Assembly (NCBI GenBank): GCA_028682985.1
Contig: JAJRAE010000157.1
Location: 1-10,460, forward strand
Source of the DNA: Methanobacterium sp.
GTDB lineage: Archaea > Methanobacteriota > Methanobacteria > Methanobacteriales > Methanobacteriaceae
Reading direction: 5' to 3'
DNA length: 10,460 nt
Of this stretch, positions 1-6,645 are shown in pieces (within the stretch, counting starts at the first letter, position 1; each line of letters begins with the position of its first letter). The notes below the pieces were generated by a model. It did no database searches, was not told where the DNA came from, and saw only the letters and a list, made by a program, of their open reading frames with translations. The translations under genes and the position numbers were made by a program.

Positions 1-162
1 TCCAATAAAGGCCCATATTGAGCCTATTCCCACCATTATAAAGAGGAACCAGACTAAGAATACTTCAAAAACCCGATTAACTGTTTTTGGGGTTTTACTT
101 AAAAACAGATTTAGAAGCGCTGTTATTATTGTTATTGTTATAAAGATGTAGGTCATTTCCAT
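1..162 (-). CDS. N-terminal part of an unidentified small membrane protein (cut by window edge)
   Basis: Reading the minus strand from an ATG at 162 gives 54 open codons running off the left edge. The protein begins MEMTYIFITITIITALLNLF, a hydrophobic first helix of about 20 residues. A short basic loop (SKTPKTVNR, residues 24-32) follows, then a second hydrophobic stretch (about 34-54) rich in Phe, Ile and Gly. This is the pattern of a polytopic membrane protein with an N-terminal membrane segment and no cleavable signal peptide. A GGAG ribosome binding site (complement of 171-174) lies 8 nt before the ATG and favours this start over the ATG two codons later. The gene lies 54 bp downstream of tRNA-Ser on the same strand. 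I do not recognise the family from this fragment and assign no function. Confidence 0.6.
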   Translation of the reverse strand, partial: MEMTYIFITITIITALLNLFLSKTPKTVNRVFEVFLVWFLFIMVGIGSIWAFIG

Positions 163-216
163 ATACTAAACTCCGATATAAAAATGAATATTTATGTATT
201 AATTTTTATTGTAAAA

Positions 217-301
217 CGCCGGGGACGGGATTTGAACCCGCGTGATCCAAAGGATCATTGGCTTAGCAGGCCAACGCCGTACCAGACTGGGCCACCCCGG
301 C
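217..301 (-). tRNA. tRNA-Ser (anticodon GCT)
   Basis: The minus strand folds into a type II (long variable arm) cloverleaf of 85 nt. The acceptor stem pairs GCCGGGG (295-301) with CCCCGGC (218-224), with discriminator G at 217, as usual for serine tRNAs. The T arm CGGGTTCAAATCCCG is complementary to 226-240. The variable arm TGATCCTTTGGATCA (243-257) forms a stable stem. The anticodon loop CTGCTAA (263-269) gives anticodon GCT (265-267), which reads AGC/AGU serine codons. CCA is not encoded; the next bases are a TTTT run (213-216) that may act as terminator. No intron is visible. Confidence 0.97.
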
Positions 302-339
302 AATTTGAATTGGGTAACTAAAAGTTTTGTATGATCTAC

Positions 340-348
340 TATTTAAAG
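340..348 (-). promoter_or_regulatory. Candidate TATA box for tRNA-Ser
   Basis: On the minus strand the sequence CTTTAAATA fits the archaeal box A. Its centre is about 43 nt before the mature tRNA 5' end, so initiation 25 nt downstream would leave a leader of roughly 15-20 nt for RNase P to remove. Assigned from position and consensus only. Confidence 0.45.
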
Positions 349-502
349 ACATCATCATCTGGTGGCGATTCAGGTTATTAAACATAAACAAACGATTATA
401 AAAATTTTTATTTTTTGAAATACTTATTAACTATAGTGGTTAATTTTGGTATCAGGATTTCTAGGACCCTGATGGAAACGGAGAAAGTTAGGGCATATTA
501 AT

Positions 503-510
503 CTATATAA
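503..510 (+). promoter_or_regulatory. Candidate TATA box for the AlkZ-like gene
   Basis: CTATATAA has its centre about 28 nt before the ATG at 535. Initiation about 25 nt downstream would put the transcript start within a few bases of the start codon, so the mRNA would be leaderless or nearly so. The only SD-like sequence (AAGGT, 521-525) is weak. Inferred from spacing. Confidence 0.45.
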
Positions 511-534
511 TTGAAGATCAAAGGTTAAAGAATA

Positions 535-1614
535 ATGGATGCTAAAGAAATCAGGAAGCTACGTCTATATAATAGTGGATTGAGTAATTCCCCTTTTAAA
601 ACCGCTTCTGATGCGGTTTCACATTTAGGTGCAGTTCAGGCACAGGACTTCTCCGCTGCTAAATGGTCACTTGGGCTTCGTATTAAAAATTCTACAGATG
701 GATGTATTGAAAAAGCTTTCAATGAGGGTAAAATCTTGCGCACCCATGTGATGCGACCTACCTGGCATTTTATCGCTCCAGAAAATATCCGTTGGATGCT
801 GGAGTTAACTGCACCACGAGTGAAAACCACTCTTACATCTTATAATCGAAAACTAAAACTTGATGATGATTTATTTTTAAAGAGCAATGCTGCAATCGCC
901 CGTGCTCTACAGGATCATACTTATCTCACTCGACAAGAACTAAAAAAAATATTGAAAGATATAGGTATCAATACAGATGTTCAACGTCTGGCCCATATTA
1001 TAATGCAGGCTGAATTAAATGGCCTGATTTGCAGCGGACCAAGACGTGGAAAACAGTTCACCTATGCACTTCTGGAGGAAAGGGTGAAAAAAGCAAAGAA
1101 TTTAAGCCGCAAAAAGGCTCTTGCAAATCTTGCAACAAACTACTTTAAAAGTCACGGCCCGGCTCAACTAAAGGATTTTTCTTGGTGGTCAGGGATCACA
1201 GTTAAAGACGCGAAAGAGGCTATTGATTCAATTAAACAAAAAATAAAGCAGACAACCCATGATGACAAGATCTACTGGCTCTTAAACCATAAAACTGTGA
1301 AAATCCCAACTCCCCCACCTGCACTCTTGCTATCAATTTATGATGAATACGCTATTGCCTATAAAGACAGAGGCGATATCAGTAAATCACGGGACATAGA
1401 AAGAATGATTTCAATGGGCAACGCCCTGACTGCAGCCATTATCTTAGACGGGAAAGTAGCAGGCACTTGGAAAAAATCTTTGAAAAAAAATAAAGTCGAA
1501 ATACGCATTAATCCTTTCCGAAAATTAAATGCCGAAGAACAAAAGGTAATAGAAACAGAGATTGACCGTTATGGGAAGTTTTTAGGAATCCCTGCAGTTA
1601 ACTTAAGCCTTTAA
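535..1614 (+). CDS. AlkZ-like winged-helix protein, putative DNA glycosylase (HTH_42 / COG3214 family)
   Basis: This 359-residue protein fits the HTH_42 (AlkZ/YcaQ-like) family, whose characterised bacterial members are DNA glycosylases that remove alkylated bases or unhook interstrand crosslinks. The N-terminal segment SHLGAVQAQDFSAAKWSL (about 29-46) carries Q35-A36-Q37, at the place of the QxQ catalytic motif of AlkZ; E. coli YcaQ has QxD. The stretch RTHVMRPTWHFIAPENIRWM (69-88) is the other strongly conserved family block. Tandem winged-helix domains are expected in the middle, and a beta-rich end containing LLSIYDEYAIAYKDR (about 265-279) follows. The length is typical of the family's shorter members. 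The ATG at 535 has only a weak SD but a well-placed TATA box. It converges on the SRP RNA gene and has no obvious operon partner. The fold is clear; glycosylase activity and substrate are inference, since many family members are untested. Confidence 0.8.
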   Translation: MDAKEIRKLRLYNSGLSNSPFKTASDAVSHLGAVQAQDFSAAKWSLGLRIKNSTDGCIEKAFNEGKILRTHVMRPTWHFIAPENIRWMLELTAPRVKTTLTSYNRKLKLDDDLFLKSNAAIARALQDHTYLTRQELKKILKDIGINTDVQRLAHIIMQAELNGLICSGPRRGKQFTYALLEERVKKAKNLSRKKALANLATNYFKSHGPAQLKDFSWWSGITVKDAKEAIDSIKQKIKQTTHDDKIYWLLNHKTVKIPTPPPALLLSIYDEYAIAYKDRGDISKSRDIERMISMGNALTAAIILDGKVAGTWKKSLKKNKVEIRINPFRKLNAEEQKVIETEIDRYGKFLGIPAVNLSL

Positions 1615-1619
1615 AAGAT

Positions 1620-1635
1620 AAAAAAAAATTTTTTT
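1620..1635. terminator. Shared bidirectional A9/T7 tract terminator
   Basis: Nine A (1620-1628) are followed directly by seven T (1629-1635), between the stop codon of the AlkZ-like gene and the 3' end of the SRP RNA. Read on plus it gives a T7 run just after the coding gene. Read on minus it gives a T9 run about 35 nt after the SRP RNA. Archaeal transcription commonly ends in oligo-U tracts without needing a hairpin, so one tract can serve both convergent genes. Confidence 0.6.
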
Positions 1636-1662
1636 CTAAACTAAGCTGGTTAGTAAATAAAA

Positions 1663-1976
<314 letters not shown>

Positions 1977-1994
1977 TATTATGATCCGTCTTAG

Positions 1995-2002
1995 TATTTT
2001 AA
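1995..2002 (-). promoter_or_regulatory. TATA box of the SRP RNA gene
   Basis: On the minus strand TTAAAATA, preceded by purine-rich AAAAGC that could serve as BRE, is centred about 24 nt before the predicted SRP RNA 5' end (1973-1976). This spacing fits archaeal promoters and supports the assigned 5' end. Confidence 0.6.
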
Positions 2003-2062
2003 GCTTTTGGATCAGCCATCAAATGGGTATCGTATTTTGAACAACTGGATCATTCACAAACC

Positions 2063-2070
2063 TATTTTAT
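2063..2070 (+). promoter_or_regulatory. Candidate TATA box for the PiT-family transporter gene
   Basis: TATTTTAT is centred about 27 nt before the ATG at 2094. No SD-like sequence precedes that ATG, so the transcript is probably leaderless. This promoter and that of the SRP RNA are divergent and lie within about 75 bp. Confidence 0.4.
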
Positions 2071-2093
2071 GTTTTATTTTCATAAATCTAGAT

Positions 2094-3071
2094 ATGGAAT
2101 GGCTGTTGATTATAGGCGTATTAATAAGTTCCTTTATGGCCTTCAACATAGCTGGTAATGATGTTAGTAACTCAGTCGGAACCAGTGTAGGCAGTGGTAG
2201 TATTAAAATGAGGACAGCCCTTATAATGGGGGCTGTTTTCATGTTTATCGGTGCTCTGTATCTGGGTAGCAGTGTTTCCCGGACTATTGGTAACGGCATT
2301 GTAGGATCTGATGTGATGACCACCACCGGGGCTTTGATCATCGTCCTAGCTTCCTCAATCTGGATCACCATCACCCTTATAAGTAAAATTCCCATCTCTG
2401 GCTCTGATGCTATTGTTAGTTCGGTCTTTGGTTTTGGTCTGGCAGCTGCCGGGCCTTCCTACATCAATTTTGATGTTTTAGGATTTATAGTTCTCAGCTG
2501 GATACTTTCTCCTTTGATAGGGCTTTCAGCCGGATTTATACTGTATTATCTTCTTAACAGGGGCTTCCTTGGTAAGATTAAATCTGCAGGTGGCCATGAC
2601 CGTGTGGAGAAAATCTTCTCCTATCTACAGATCGGTAGCGGTGCTTTCACTGCTTTAAATGTGGGCGCTATTGATATCGCGGCTTCAACCGGTGTATTAG
2701 TATATGCCTTTGGCACGGTGGAATCTGATATTATACTGGTGGGAGCGGTAGCCATGATTATCGGGGTTTTATTGGTAGGGGGAAGGGTGACCCGTACCAT
2801 AGGAAAAAGGATCACTGAGCTTGTACCTACCCGTGGTTTTTCTGCCCAGATATCTATGGGAGTGGCGGTTTCCTTTTTTGTATCTTTGGGAATGCCAATA
2901 TCACCAACCCAAACCCTGGTTGGTTCCGTAATTGGGGTGGGATTAGCCAGGGGGACGGATACTGTTAAGTTCGATGTGATTAAACACATCGCCACCACTT
3001 GGATCGTGACCATACCTGCCTGTATCGCTCTTTCTGCCGGAATTTACCTGATTTTTACTGGATTATTTTAA
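2094..3071 (+). CDS. PiT-family anion permease (putative inorganic phosphate transporter, atypical motifs)
   Basis: This is a 325-residue integral membrane protein with about ten hydrophobic segments and the internal duplication of the PiT (Pfam PHO4) family, which takes up phosphate or sometimes sulfate by cation symport. The first repeat has an intact signature, AFNIAGNDVSNSVGTSVGSG (16-35). The second is degenerate: GAIDIAAS (191-198) replaces the usual GANDVANA, keeping only the Asp (D194). The two PxSTT(H/Q) motifs are also altered, to PISGSD (100-105) and PISPTQ (268-273). The end, GLARGTDTVKF and TTWIVTIPA, is typical of the family. I chose the ATG at 2094. An in-frame TTG at 2007 would add 29 residues but overlaps the SRP RNA promoter region, and the family normally starts just before the first membrane segment. 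No PhoU/DUF47 partner is adjacent, although such a gene often accompanies PiT transporters. Family is confident; the substrate is uncertain. Confidence 0.85.
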   Translation: MEWLLIIGVLISSFMAFNIAGNDVSNSVGTSVGSGSIKMRTALIMGAVFMFIGALYLGSSVSRTIGNGIVGSDVMTTTGALIIVLASSIWITITLISKIPISGSDAIVSSVFGFGLAAAGPSYINFDVLGFIVLSWILSPLIGLSAGFILYYLLNRGFLGKIKSAGGHDRVEKIFSYLQIGSGAFTALNVGAIDIAASTGVLVYAFGTVESDIILVGAVAMIIGVLLVGGRVTRTIGKRITELVPTRGFSAQISMGVAVSFFVSLGMPISPTQTLVGSVIGVGLARGTDTVKFDVIKHIATTWIVTIPACIALSAGIYLIFTGLF

Positions 3072-3147
3072 ATATATTTTCTATCAAATCTTTAGAATTG
3101 TCTTTTTAAACCGATTATCGTCGATCCAAAATAACCATATTAATTGG

Positions 3148-3155
3148 TTTTATAC
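3148..3155 (+). promoter_or_regulatory. Candidate TATA box for fprA
   Basis: TTTTATAC in the 147-bp gap upstream of fprA predicts initiation near 3175-3180 and a leader of about 40 nt, enough to include the strong SD at 3208-3214. Assigned from consensus and spacing. Confidence 0.4.
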
Positions 3156-3207
3156 CGTGCTTACAAAAAAATTATTAATCTCAAAATCTAATTCATTATT
3201 GTATAGT

Positions 3208-3214
3208 GGGAGGT
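3208..3214 (+). promoter_or_regulatory. Strong ribosome binding site of fprA
   Basis: GGGAGGT lies 4 nt before the ATG at 3219 and is strongly complementary to the 16S rRNA 3' end. It fixes the start and suggests efficient translation, unlike the SD-less genes to its left. Confidence 0.75.
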
Positions 3215-3218
3215 TAAA

Positions 3219-4445
3219 ATGAAAGCTACAGCAAAAAAATTAGCAGATGGAGTATACTGGACTGGAGTTCTTGACTGGGATATAAGGAACTATCATGGAT
3301 ACACCCTCAACGGTACTACATATAACAGTTACCTGGTTTTCTCTGGAGATAAATCAGTGTTGATTGACAATACTTATCCGGGATCCTCAGCCCAGATGTG
3401 GGGCAGGATAAAAGACGCATTTAAACAGGAAAGTAGAGATGTTAAAATTGATATTATCATTCAAAATCATATAGAAAAAGACCATAGCGGAGCCCTGGTG
3501 GAAATTCATAAGAAGTTTCCAGACGCCCCCATTTACTGCACCGCTCCGGCGGTTATGGGTCTTCAGAGACATTACCATGGCCTGGAGGATGCTGATTTTC
3601 ATACAGTTAAAACAGGAGAAACCCTGGATGTTGGGGATCGGCAGTTTGCATTTGTGCAGGCCCAGATGCTTCACTGGCCAGACAGTATGTTCACCTTACT
3701 GGTGGATCAGGGATTACTATTTTCTAACGATGCCTTTGGACAGCATCTGTGCTTCAAAGACCGTTTGGACACTGACATCCAGGAGTACTTGCTAATGGAT
3801 GCATCTAAAAAATTTTTTGCCAATCTAATTACGCCAATGTCCATGGTTTTAATGCAGAAATTTAAAGAAATCACTGATTTAGGCCTATTAGAAAAGATAA
3901 AAACCATTGCACCTTCACATGGACAGATCTGGACCGACCCTTCCAAGATCATAACAGCCTACACTGAATGGGCCACTGGAAAATGTAAGGATAAAGCCAC
4001 CATTATCTACGACACCATGCACTACTCCACCAGGATCATGGCCCATGCCCTTGCAGAAGGCCTCATAGCTGAAGATATTGATGTCAGCATGTACTTCATA
4101 CATGAGGATGAGAGGAGCGAGATGGTGAAGGATATCCTGGAAAGCAAAGCCCTACTGGTAGGAGTGCCCACCCTGTTTAACGGGCCCTATCCCAGTGTGG
4201 GTGATCTGATGTACTATCTGAAGGGGCTTAGCTTCGCCCGGACCGGTGTTAAAAGGCGTGCTGTGACCTTCGGCTCCAAGGGATGGAGTGGTAAAGCAGT
4301 GGATCAGCTGGCGGGAACACTGGAAGAGAGCGGCTTCCAGGTTACCGAGAAATACGAGGTGGACTACGTACCCACAGATGATCAGTTAGATGAATGCTTC
4401 GAAATCGGGAAGAGGTTAGCTAAGGAAATAAAGGATAACTGGTAG
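3219..4445 (+). CDS. fprA: Coenzyme F420H2 oxidase FprA (flavodiiron protein)
   Basis: This 408-residue cytoplasmic flavodiiron protein is the methanogen type that reduces O2 to water with F420H2, protecting the anaerobic cell from oxygen. The N-terminal metallo-beta-lactamase-like domain (about 1-250) carries the diiron ligands in the expected order: H84, E86, D88 and H89 in NHIEKDHSG, then H152 (MLHWPD), D171 (SNDAFGQH) and H234 (PSHGQIW). All ligands are intact, so it should bind two irons. The C-terminal flavodoxin domain (about 260-408) has an FMN phosphate-binding loop YDTMHYSTRIMA (264-275) and the isoalloxazine-contact region FGSKGWSGKA (351-360). There is no rubredoxin extension, and length is normal for the family. 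It has its own TATA box and strong SD. The next gene starts 42 bp downstream on the same strand. The function is well established for methanogen homologues; NO reduction is a less likely alternative. Confidence 0.93.
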   Translation: MKATAKKLADGVYWTGVLDWDIRNYHGYTLNGTTYNSYLVFSGDKSVLIDNTYPGSSAQMWGRIKDAFKQESRDVKIDIIIQNHIEKDHSGALVEIHKKFPDAPIYCTAPAVMGLQRHYHGLEDADFHTVKTGETLDVGDRQFAFVQAQMLHWPDSMFTLLVDQGLLFSNDAFGQHLCFKDRLDTDIQEYLLMDASKKFFANLITPMSMVLMQKFKEITDLGLLEKIKTIAPSHGQIWTDPSKIITAYTEWATGKCKDKATIIYDTMHYSTRIMAHALAEGLIAEDIDVSMYFIHEDERSEMVKDILESKALLVGVPTLFNGPYPSVGDLMYYLKGLSFARTGVKRRAVTFGSKGWSGKAVDQLAGTLEESGFQVTEKYEVDYVPTDDQLDECFEIGKRLAKEIKDNW

Positions 4446-4473
4446 AACTCTTTAAAAAAAAAATTTATTAGAT

Positions 4474-4480
4474 GGGAGGA
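4474..4480 (+). promoter_or_regulatory. Ribosome binding site of the unknown gene after fprA
   Basis: GGGAGGA stands 7 nt before the ATG at 4488 and 16 nt before the next in-frame ATG at 4497, so it selects the first. Its core is the same as that of fprA. Confidence 0.7.
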
Positions 4481-4487
4481 TTGTTCG

Positions 4488-4901
4488 ATGAAAACCATGG
4501 AATTTGAAAGTGGACTGGAACCTAAGAAAAAGTTAATGGTGGTGCTTTTCTGGACGAACCGTAAAGCAGCCCGTACAGAAGGCTGTGCACCGTTTAAGAT
4601 CATGAAGATCACCACACAAGATAAGACCTACACCCCAGAGGGGAGAAAGCTGCTTAAACTAAGCGACGAAATACTGGACGAACTCGAAAAGGAGATAGAA
4701 GCTGATAATCCCCTTTATATGGAGTTAAATATAGGTAATGAAATAATTGAAGCCACACTGGAAGGGAACACCTTCACGGTTTCCACTCAGGTCAGTGATG
4801 AAATCGAAGAAGAGATAATCCAGAAGCTAACTATGGAGCTTCAGAAGAAATATCCCAATATCTGTGAGTCCTTCACTCCCCGGGTAACACCACTGGAATA
4901 A
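4488..4901 (+). CDS. Unrecognised 137-residue protein downstream of fprA
   Basis: I do not recognise this protein. It is soluble and acidic, with no signal peptide or membrane segment. A basic patch and short hydrophobic strand (KKKLMVVLFW, 13-22) come first, followed by a basic region with C33. A charged amphipathic helix follows (about 54-74, rich in Leu/Glu/Lys). A likely beta hairpin comes next (about 76-100, YMELNIGNEIIEATLEGN, then TFTVST). It ends in a second amphipathic helix (about 104-121) and a tail with C126. The two cysteines are far apart and form no CxxC motif. A strong SD and biased, continuous coding make it a real gene. It starts 42 bp after fprA stops on the same strand, so co-transcription is plausible. 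The A-rich gap contains no clear promoter. A role linked to FprA, such as regulation or oxygen response, is only a guess from position. Confidence 0.8.
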   Translation: MKTMEFESGLEPKKKLMVVLFWTNRKAARTEGCAPFKIMKITTQDKTYTPEGRKLLKLSDEILDELEKEIEADNPLYMELNIGNEIIEATLEGNTFTVSTQVSDEIEEEIIQKLTMELQKKYPNICESFTPRVTPLE

Positions 4902-4910
4902 AAAACCTTC

Positions 4911-4927
4911 ATTTATTTTATTTTTAA
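4911..4927 (+). terminator. T-rich tract ending the fprA transcript unit
   Basis: Starting 9 nt after the stop at 4899-4901, the plus strand is strongly T-rich (ATTTATTTTATTTTTAA), with T4 and T5 runs. This fits an archaeal oligo-U terminator. No hairpin is needed and none is obvious immediately before it. Confidence 0.4.
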
Positions 4928-4953
4928 TTGTAAATTCAAACTTCTTTTTAGTT

Positions 4954-4979
4954 AATTTACTAATTTTAATCAGTAAATT
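4954..4979. repeat. Perfect 8-bp inverted repeat upstream of the signalling operon
   Basis: AATTTACT (4954-4961) and AGTAAATT (4972-4979) are perfect inverted copies with 10 bases between. They lie about 60 bp before the candidate TATA box of the histidine kinase gene, and could be a regulator binding site or an RNA hairpin at the end of the preceding transcript. Confidence 0.5.
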
Positions 4980-4983
4980 GGCC

Positions 4984-4998
4984 AGTTTCTCGGAAACT
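4984..4998. repeat. Second inverted repeat, AGTTTC-TCG-GAAACT
   Basis: Six-base arms (4984-4989 and 4993-4998) are perfect inverted copies around a 3-base centre, starting 5 bases after the first inverted repeat. A short T-run follows (4998-5001), so a weak hairpin terminator is an alternative to an operator. Confidence 0.5.
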
Positions 4999-5036
4999 TT
5001 TAAGTAATTGTAGGATTAATTATTATTGACCATTGA

Positions 5037-5046
5037 TTTAATTTAA
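5037..5046 (+). promoter_or_regulatory. Candidate TATA box of the signalling operon
   Basis: TTTAATTTAA would place transcription start near 5065, giving a leader of about 40 nt to the ATG at 5109. It also argues against the ATG at 5046, which would overlap the promoter. Confidence 0.35.
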
Positions 5047-5108
5047 TGATGTGTTGGGGTTTATGTTTTCAAATACTAACCCTAAAATATAATGTAGTGG
5101 CGTTAATC

Positions 5109-6179
5109 ATGCGTTCTAAAGATGTTTTAGAAAAATATAGAATAGGGGCATCATTAATATTTTTAGCAGCCTTTTTTTTAATATTCAACTCAGCTGGGAA
5201 TAGTGTTCCCAGCTCCTTCTCATCCCTGTTTTTTGCCCCGGTAGTCCTTTCCTCGGTATGGTTCAATAGAAGAACCTGGTTTGCTCCAGTTCTTTTAGCA
5301 GCGATTCTCATTTTCATCCAGTTATTAGCAAACCAGTTTGGATTCAGTTTCTACGATGACTATTTCCTATTAGTAATGTTCATATTTGCCGTGGTTATAG
5401 TGGCATTTTTAAGTGAGAGAATAGAGAAGGTTCGTAGTTTAAATCGTTTGAACGAGGAACTGGAAAATGAAAGTAAAAAATTAGAGGACGCCAATAAAGA
5501 ACTGGAAGCCTTTGCATATTCAGTTTCACATGACTTAAGGGTACCGCTAAGAGCGATAGATGGATTTTCCCGGATTCTGGTTGAAGATTATGAGAAAGAA
5601 CTGGATGATGAGGGAAAAAGACTGATAAACATTATACGGGAAAATACCAAGAAGATGGGCCAGTTAATAGATGACATACTACAGCTCTCCCGGGCCGGAC
5701 GTCAGGAAATCAATTTATCCCAGCTAGACCTGGAAAGCATGTTCGAAAATGTGTTTAATGATCTGAAACAGTCCCATAAAGAACGGGATATCACCCTGGA
5801 AATAGAGCCCCTTCCCCAGGCTTACGGGGACCGCATTCTACTGCAGCAGGTCATCAGCAACCTGATGGCCAATTCCTTCAAATTCACCACCCCCAGGGAA
5901 AAAGCAGTGATTAATGTGGGATTTGAAGTGGGAAAGAATGAGTACATCTATTATGTGAAGGATAATGGTGTGGGTTTTAATATGAAATACTCCGGTAAAC
6001 TGTTCGGTCTGTTCCAGAGGCTGCACGGCCAGAACGAATTTGAGGGAACTGGCGTGGGTCTATCAATTGTGCAACGTATAATCAGGAGACACGGAGGAGA
6101 TGTCTGGGGTGAGGGCCAGGTAGATGAGGGAGCTACTATCTACTTCAGCTTACCGATTATCAAGGAAAAAAATGAATAG
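5109..6179 (+). CDS. Membrane-bound sensor histidine kinase (HisKA-HATPase_c)
   Basis: With the ATG at 5109 the protein has 356 residues. Four hydrophobic segments (about 12-29, 39-52, 58-75 and 85-101) form a compact membrane module without a large external sensor domain, so the signal is probably sensed in or near the membrane. A charged coiled-coil linker (about 102-133) leads to a HisKA domain with H-box AFAYSVSHDLRVPLRAIDGF, phosphoacceptor H141. The HATPase_c domain has N-box SNLMANSFKF (N255), G1 DNGVGF (from D285), an LFGLFQRLHG F-box and G2 GTGVGL (313-318), so all catalytic boxes are intact. The kinase core resembles bacterial phytochrome-type kinases, which matches the Rcp1-like regulator encoded 12 bp downstream. 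An upstream ATG (5046) would add 21 residues but overlaps the TATA-like sequence; a GTG at 5097 is another possible start. SD is weak. Signal unknown. Confidence 0.88.
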   Translation: MRSKDVLEKYRIGASLIFLAAFFLIFNSAGNSVPSSFSSLFFAPVVLSSVWFNRRTWFAPVLLAAILIFIQLLANQFGFSFYDDYFLLVMFIFAVVIVAFLSERIEKVRSLNRLNEELENESKKLEDANKELEAFAYSVSHDLRVPLRAIDGFSRILVEDYEKELDDEGKRLINIIRENTKKMGQLIDDILQLSRAGRQEINLSQLDLESMFENVFNDLKQSHKERDITLEIEPLPQAYGDRILLQQVISNLMANSFKFTTPREKAVINVGFEVGKNEYIYYVKDNGVGFNMKYSGKLFGLFQRLHGQNEFEGTGVGLSIVQRIIRRHGGDVWGEGQVDEGATIYFSLPIIKEKNE

Positions 6180-6191
6180 GGGATTTTATTA

Positions 6192-6632
6192 ATGGATTTA
6201 GATGAGATAGAGATTCTCCTGGTGGAGGATAACCCAACCGATGCTGAACTGACCATCAGGGCACTTAAAAAAAAGAACCTAGCTAACAATCTGGTATGGG
6301 TTAAAGATGGTGCAGAGGCTCTTGATTTCTTATTTGCCACTGGAGAGTATGCTGATCGAAGCGAGGAAGATTTGCCTAAACTAGTTCTTCTAGATTTGAG
6401 GATGCCAAAAGTGGATGGTCTGGAGGTTCTCCAGAGAATTAAAGCAGATGAAAGAACAAGAAAGATTCCAGTAGTGGTTTTAACCTCATCTAAGGAGGAT
6501 AAAGATATAGTGGAAAGCTATAAACTGGGTGTGAACAGCTACGTTAGCAAACCTGTGGAGTTTGATGAATTTACAGAAGCAGTTTCCACGCTGGGATTAT
6601 ACTGGATACTCTTAAACAAGCCTCCTGAATAA
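6192..6632 (+). CDS. Single-domain response regulator, Rcp1-like
   Basis: This 146-residue protein is a stand-alone receiver domain. E12 and D13 (LLVEDN) form the acidic pocket, D68 in LVLLDLRMPK is the phosphoacceptor, T98 (VVVLTSS) and K120-P121 (YVSKPV) are the switch and lysine positions, so phosphorylation should work. The long insert after helix 2 (ATGEYADRSEEDLP, about 49-62) and the C-terminal LYWILLNKPP are typical of Rcp1, the partner of cyanobacterial phytochrome kinases. No output domain is present, so it probably shuttles phosphate or binds a target directly. The AGGGGA SD (6178-6183) overlaps the stop of the upstream kinase and lies 8 nt before the ATG. The next kinase starts 13 bp after its stop. 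The likely donor is the upstream kinase; passing phosphate to or from the third gene is inference. Confidence 0.92.
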   Translation: MDLDEIEILLVEDNPTDAELTIRALKKKNLANNLVWVKDGAEALDFLFATGEYADRSEEDLPKLVLLDLRMPKVDGLEVLQRIKADERTRKIPVVVLTSSKEDKDIVESYKLGVNSYVSKPVEFDEFTEAVSTLGLYWILLNKPPE

Positions 6633-6645
6633 AAAGTGATAAAAT

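Noticed and set aside
350..376. Possible C/D-box small RNA on the minus strand (GATGATGATG and CTGA)
   Set aside because: The CTGA lies before the C-box-like sequence rather than after it, and no C'/D' pair is seen.
2007..2093. TTG-initiated N-terminal extension of the PiT transporter
   Set aside because: It begins next to the SRP RNA TATA box, has no SD, and adds a segment not expected before the first membrane helix of the family.
3117..3125. Palindrome ATCGTCGAT upstream of the fprA TATA box
   Set aside because: Four-base arms are too short to claim an operator without comparative data.
5046..5108. Upstream ATG start of the histidine kinase
   Set aside because: It overlaps the candidate TATA box and adds 21 residues with no family support; the start at 5109 leaves a normal leader. 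It cannot be fully excluded.
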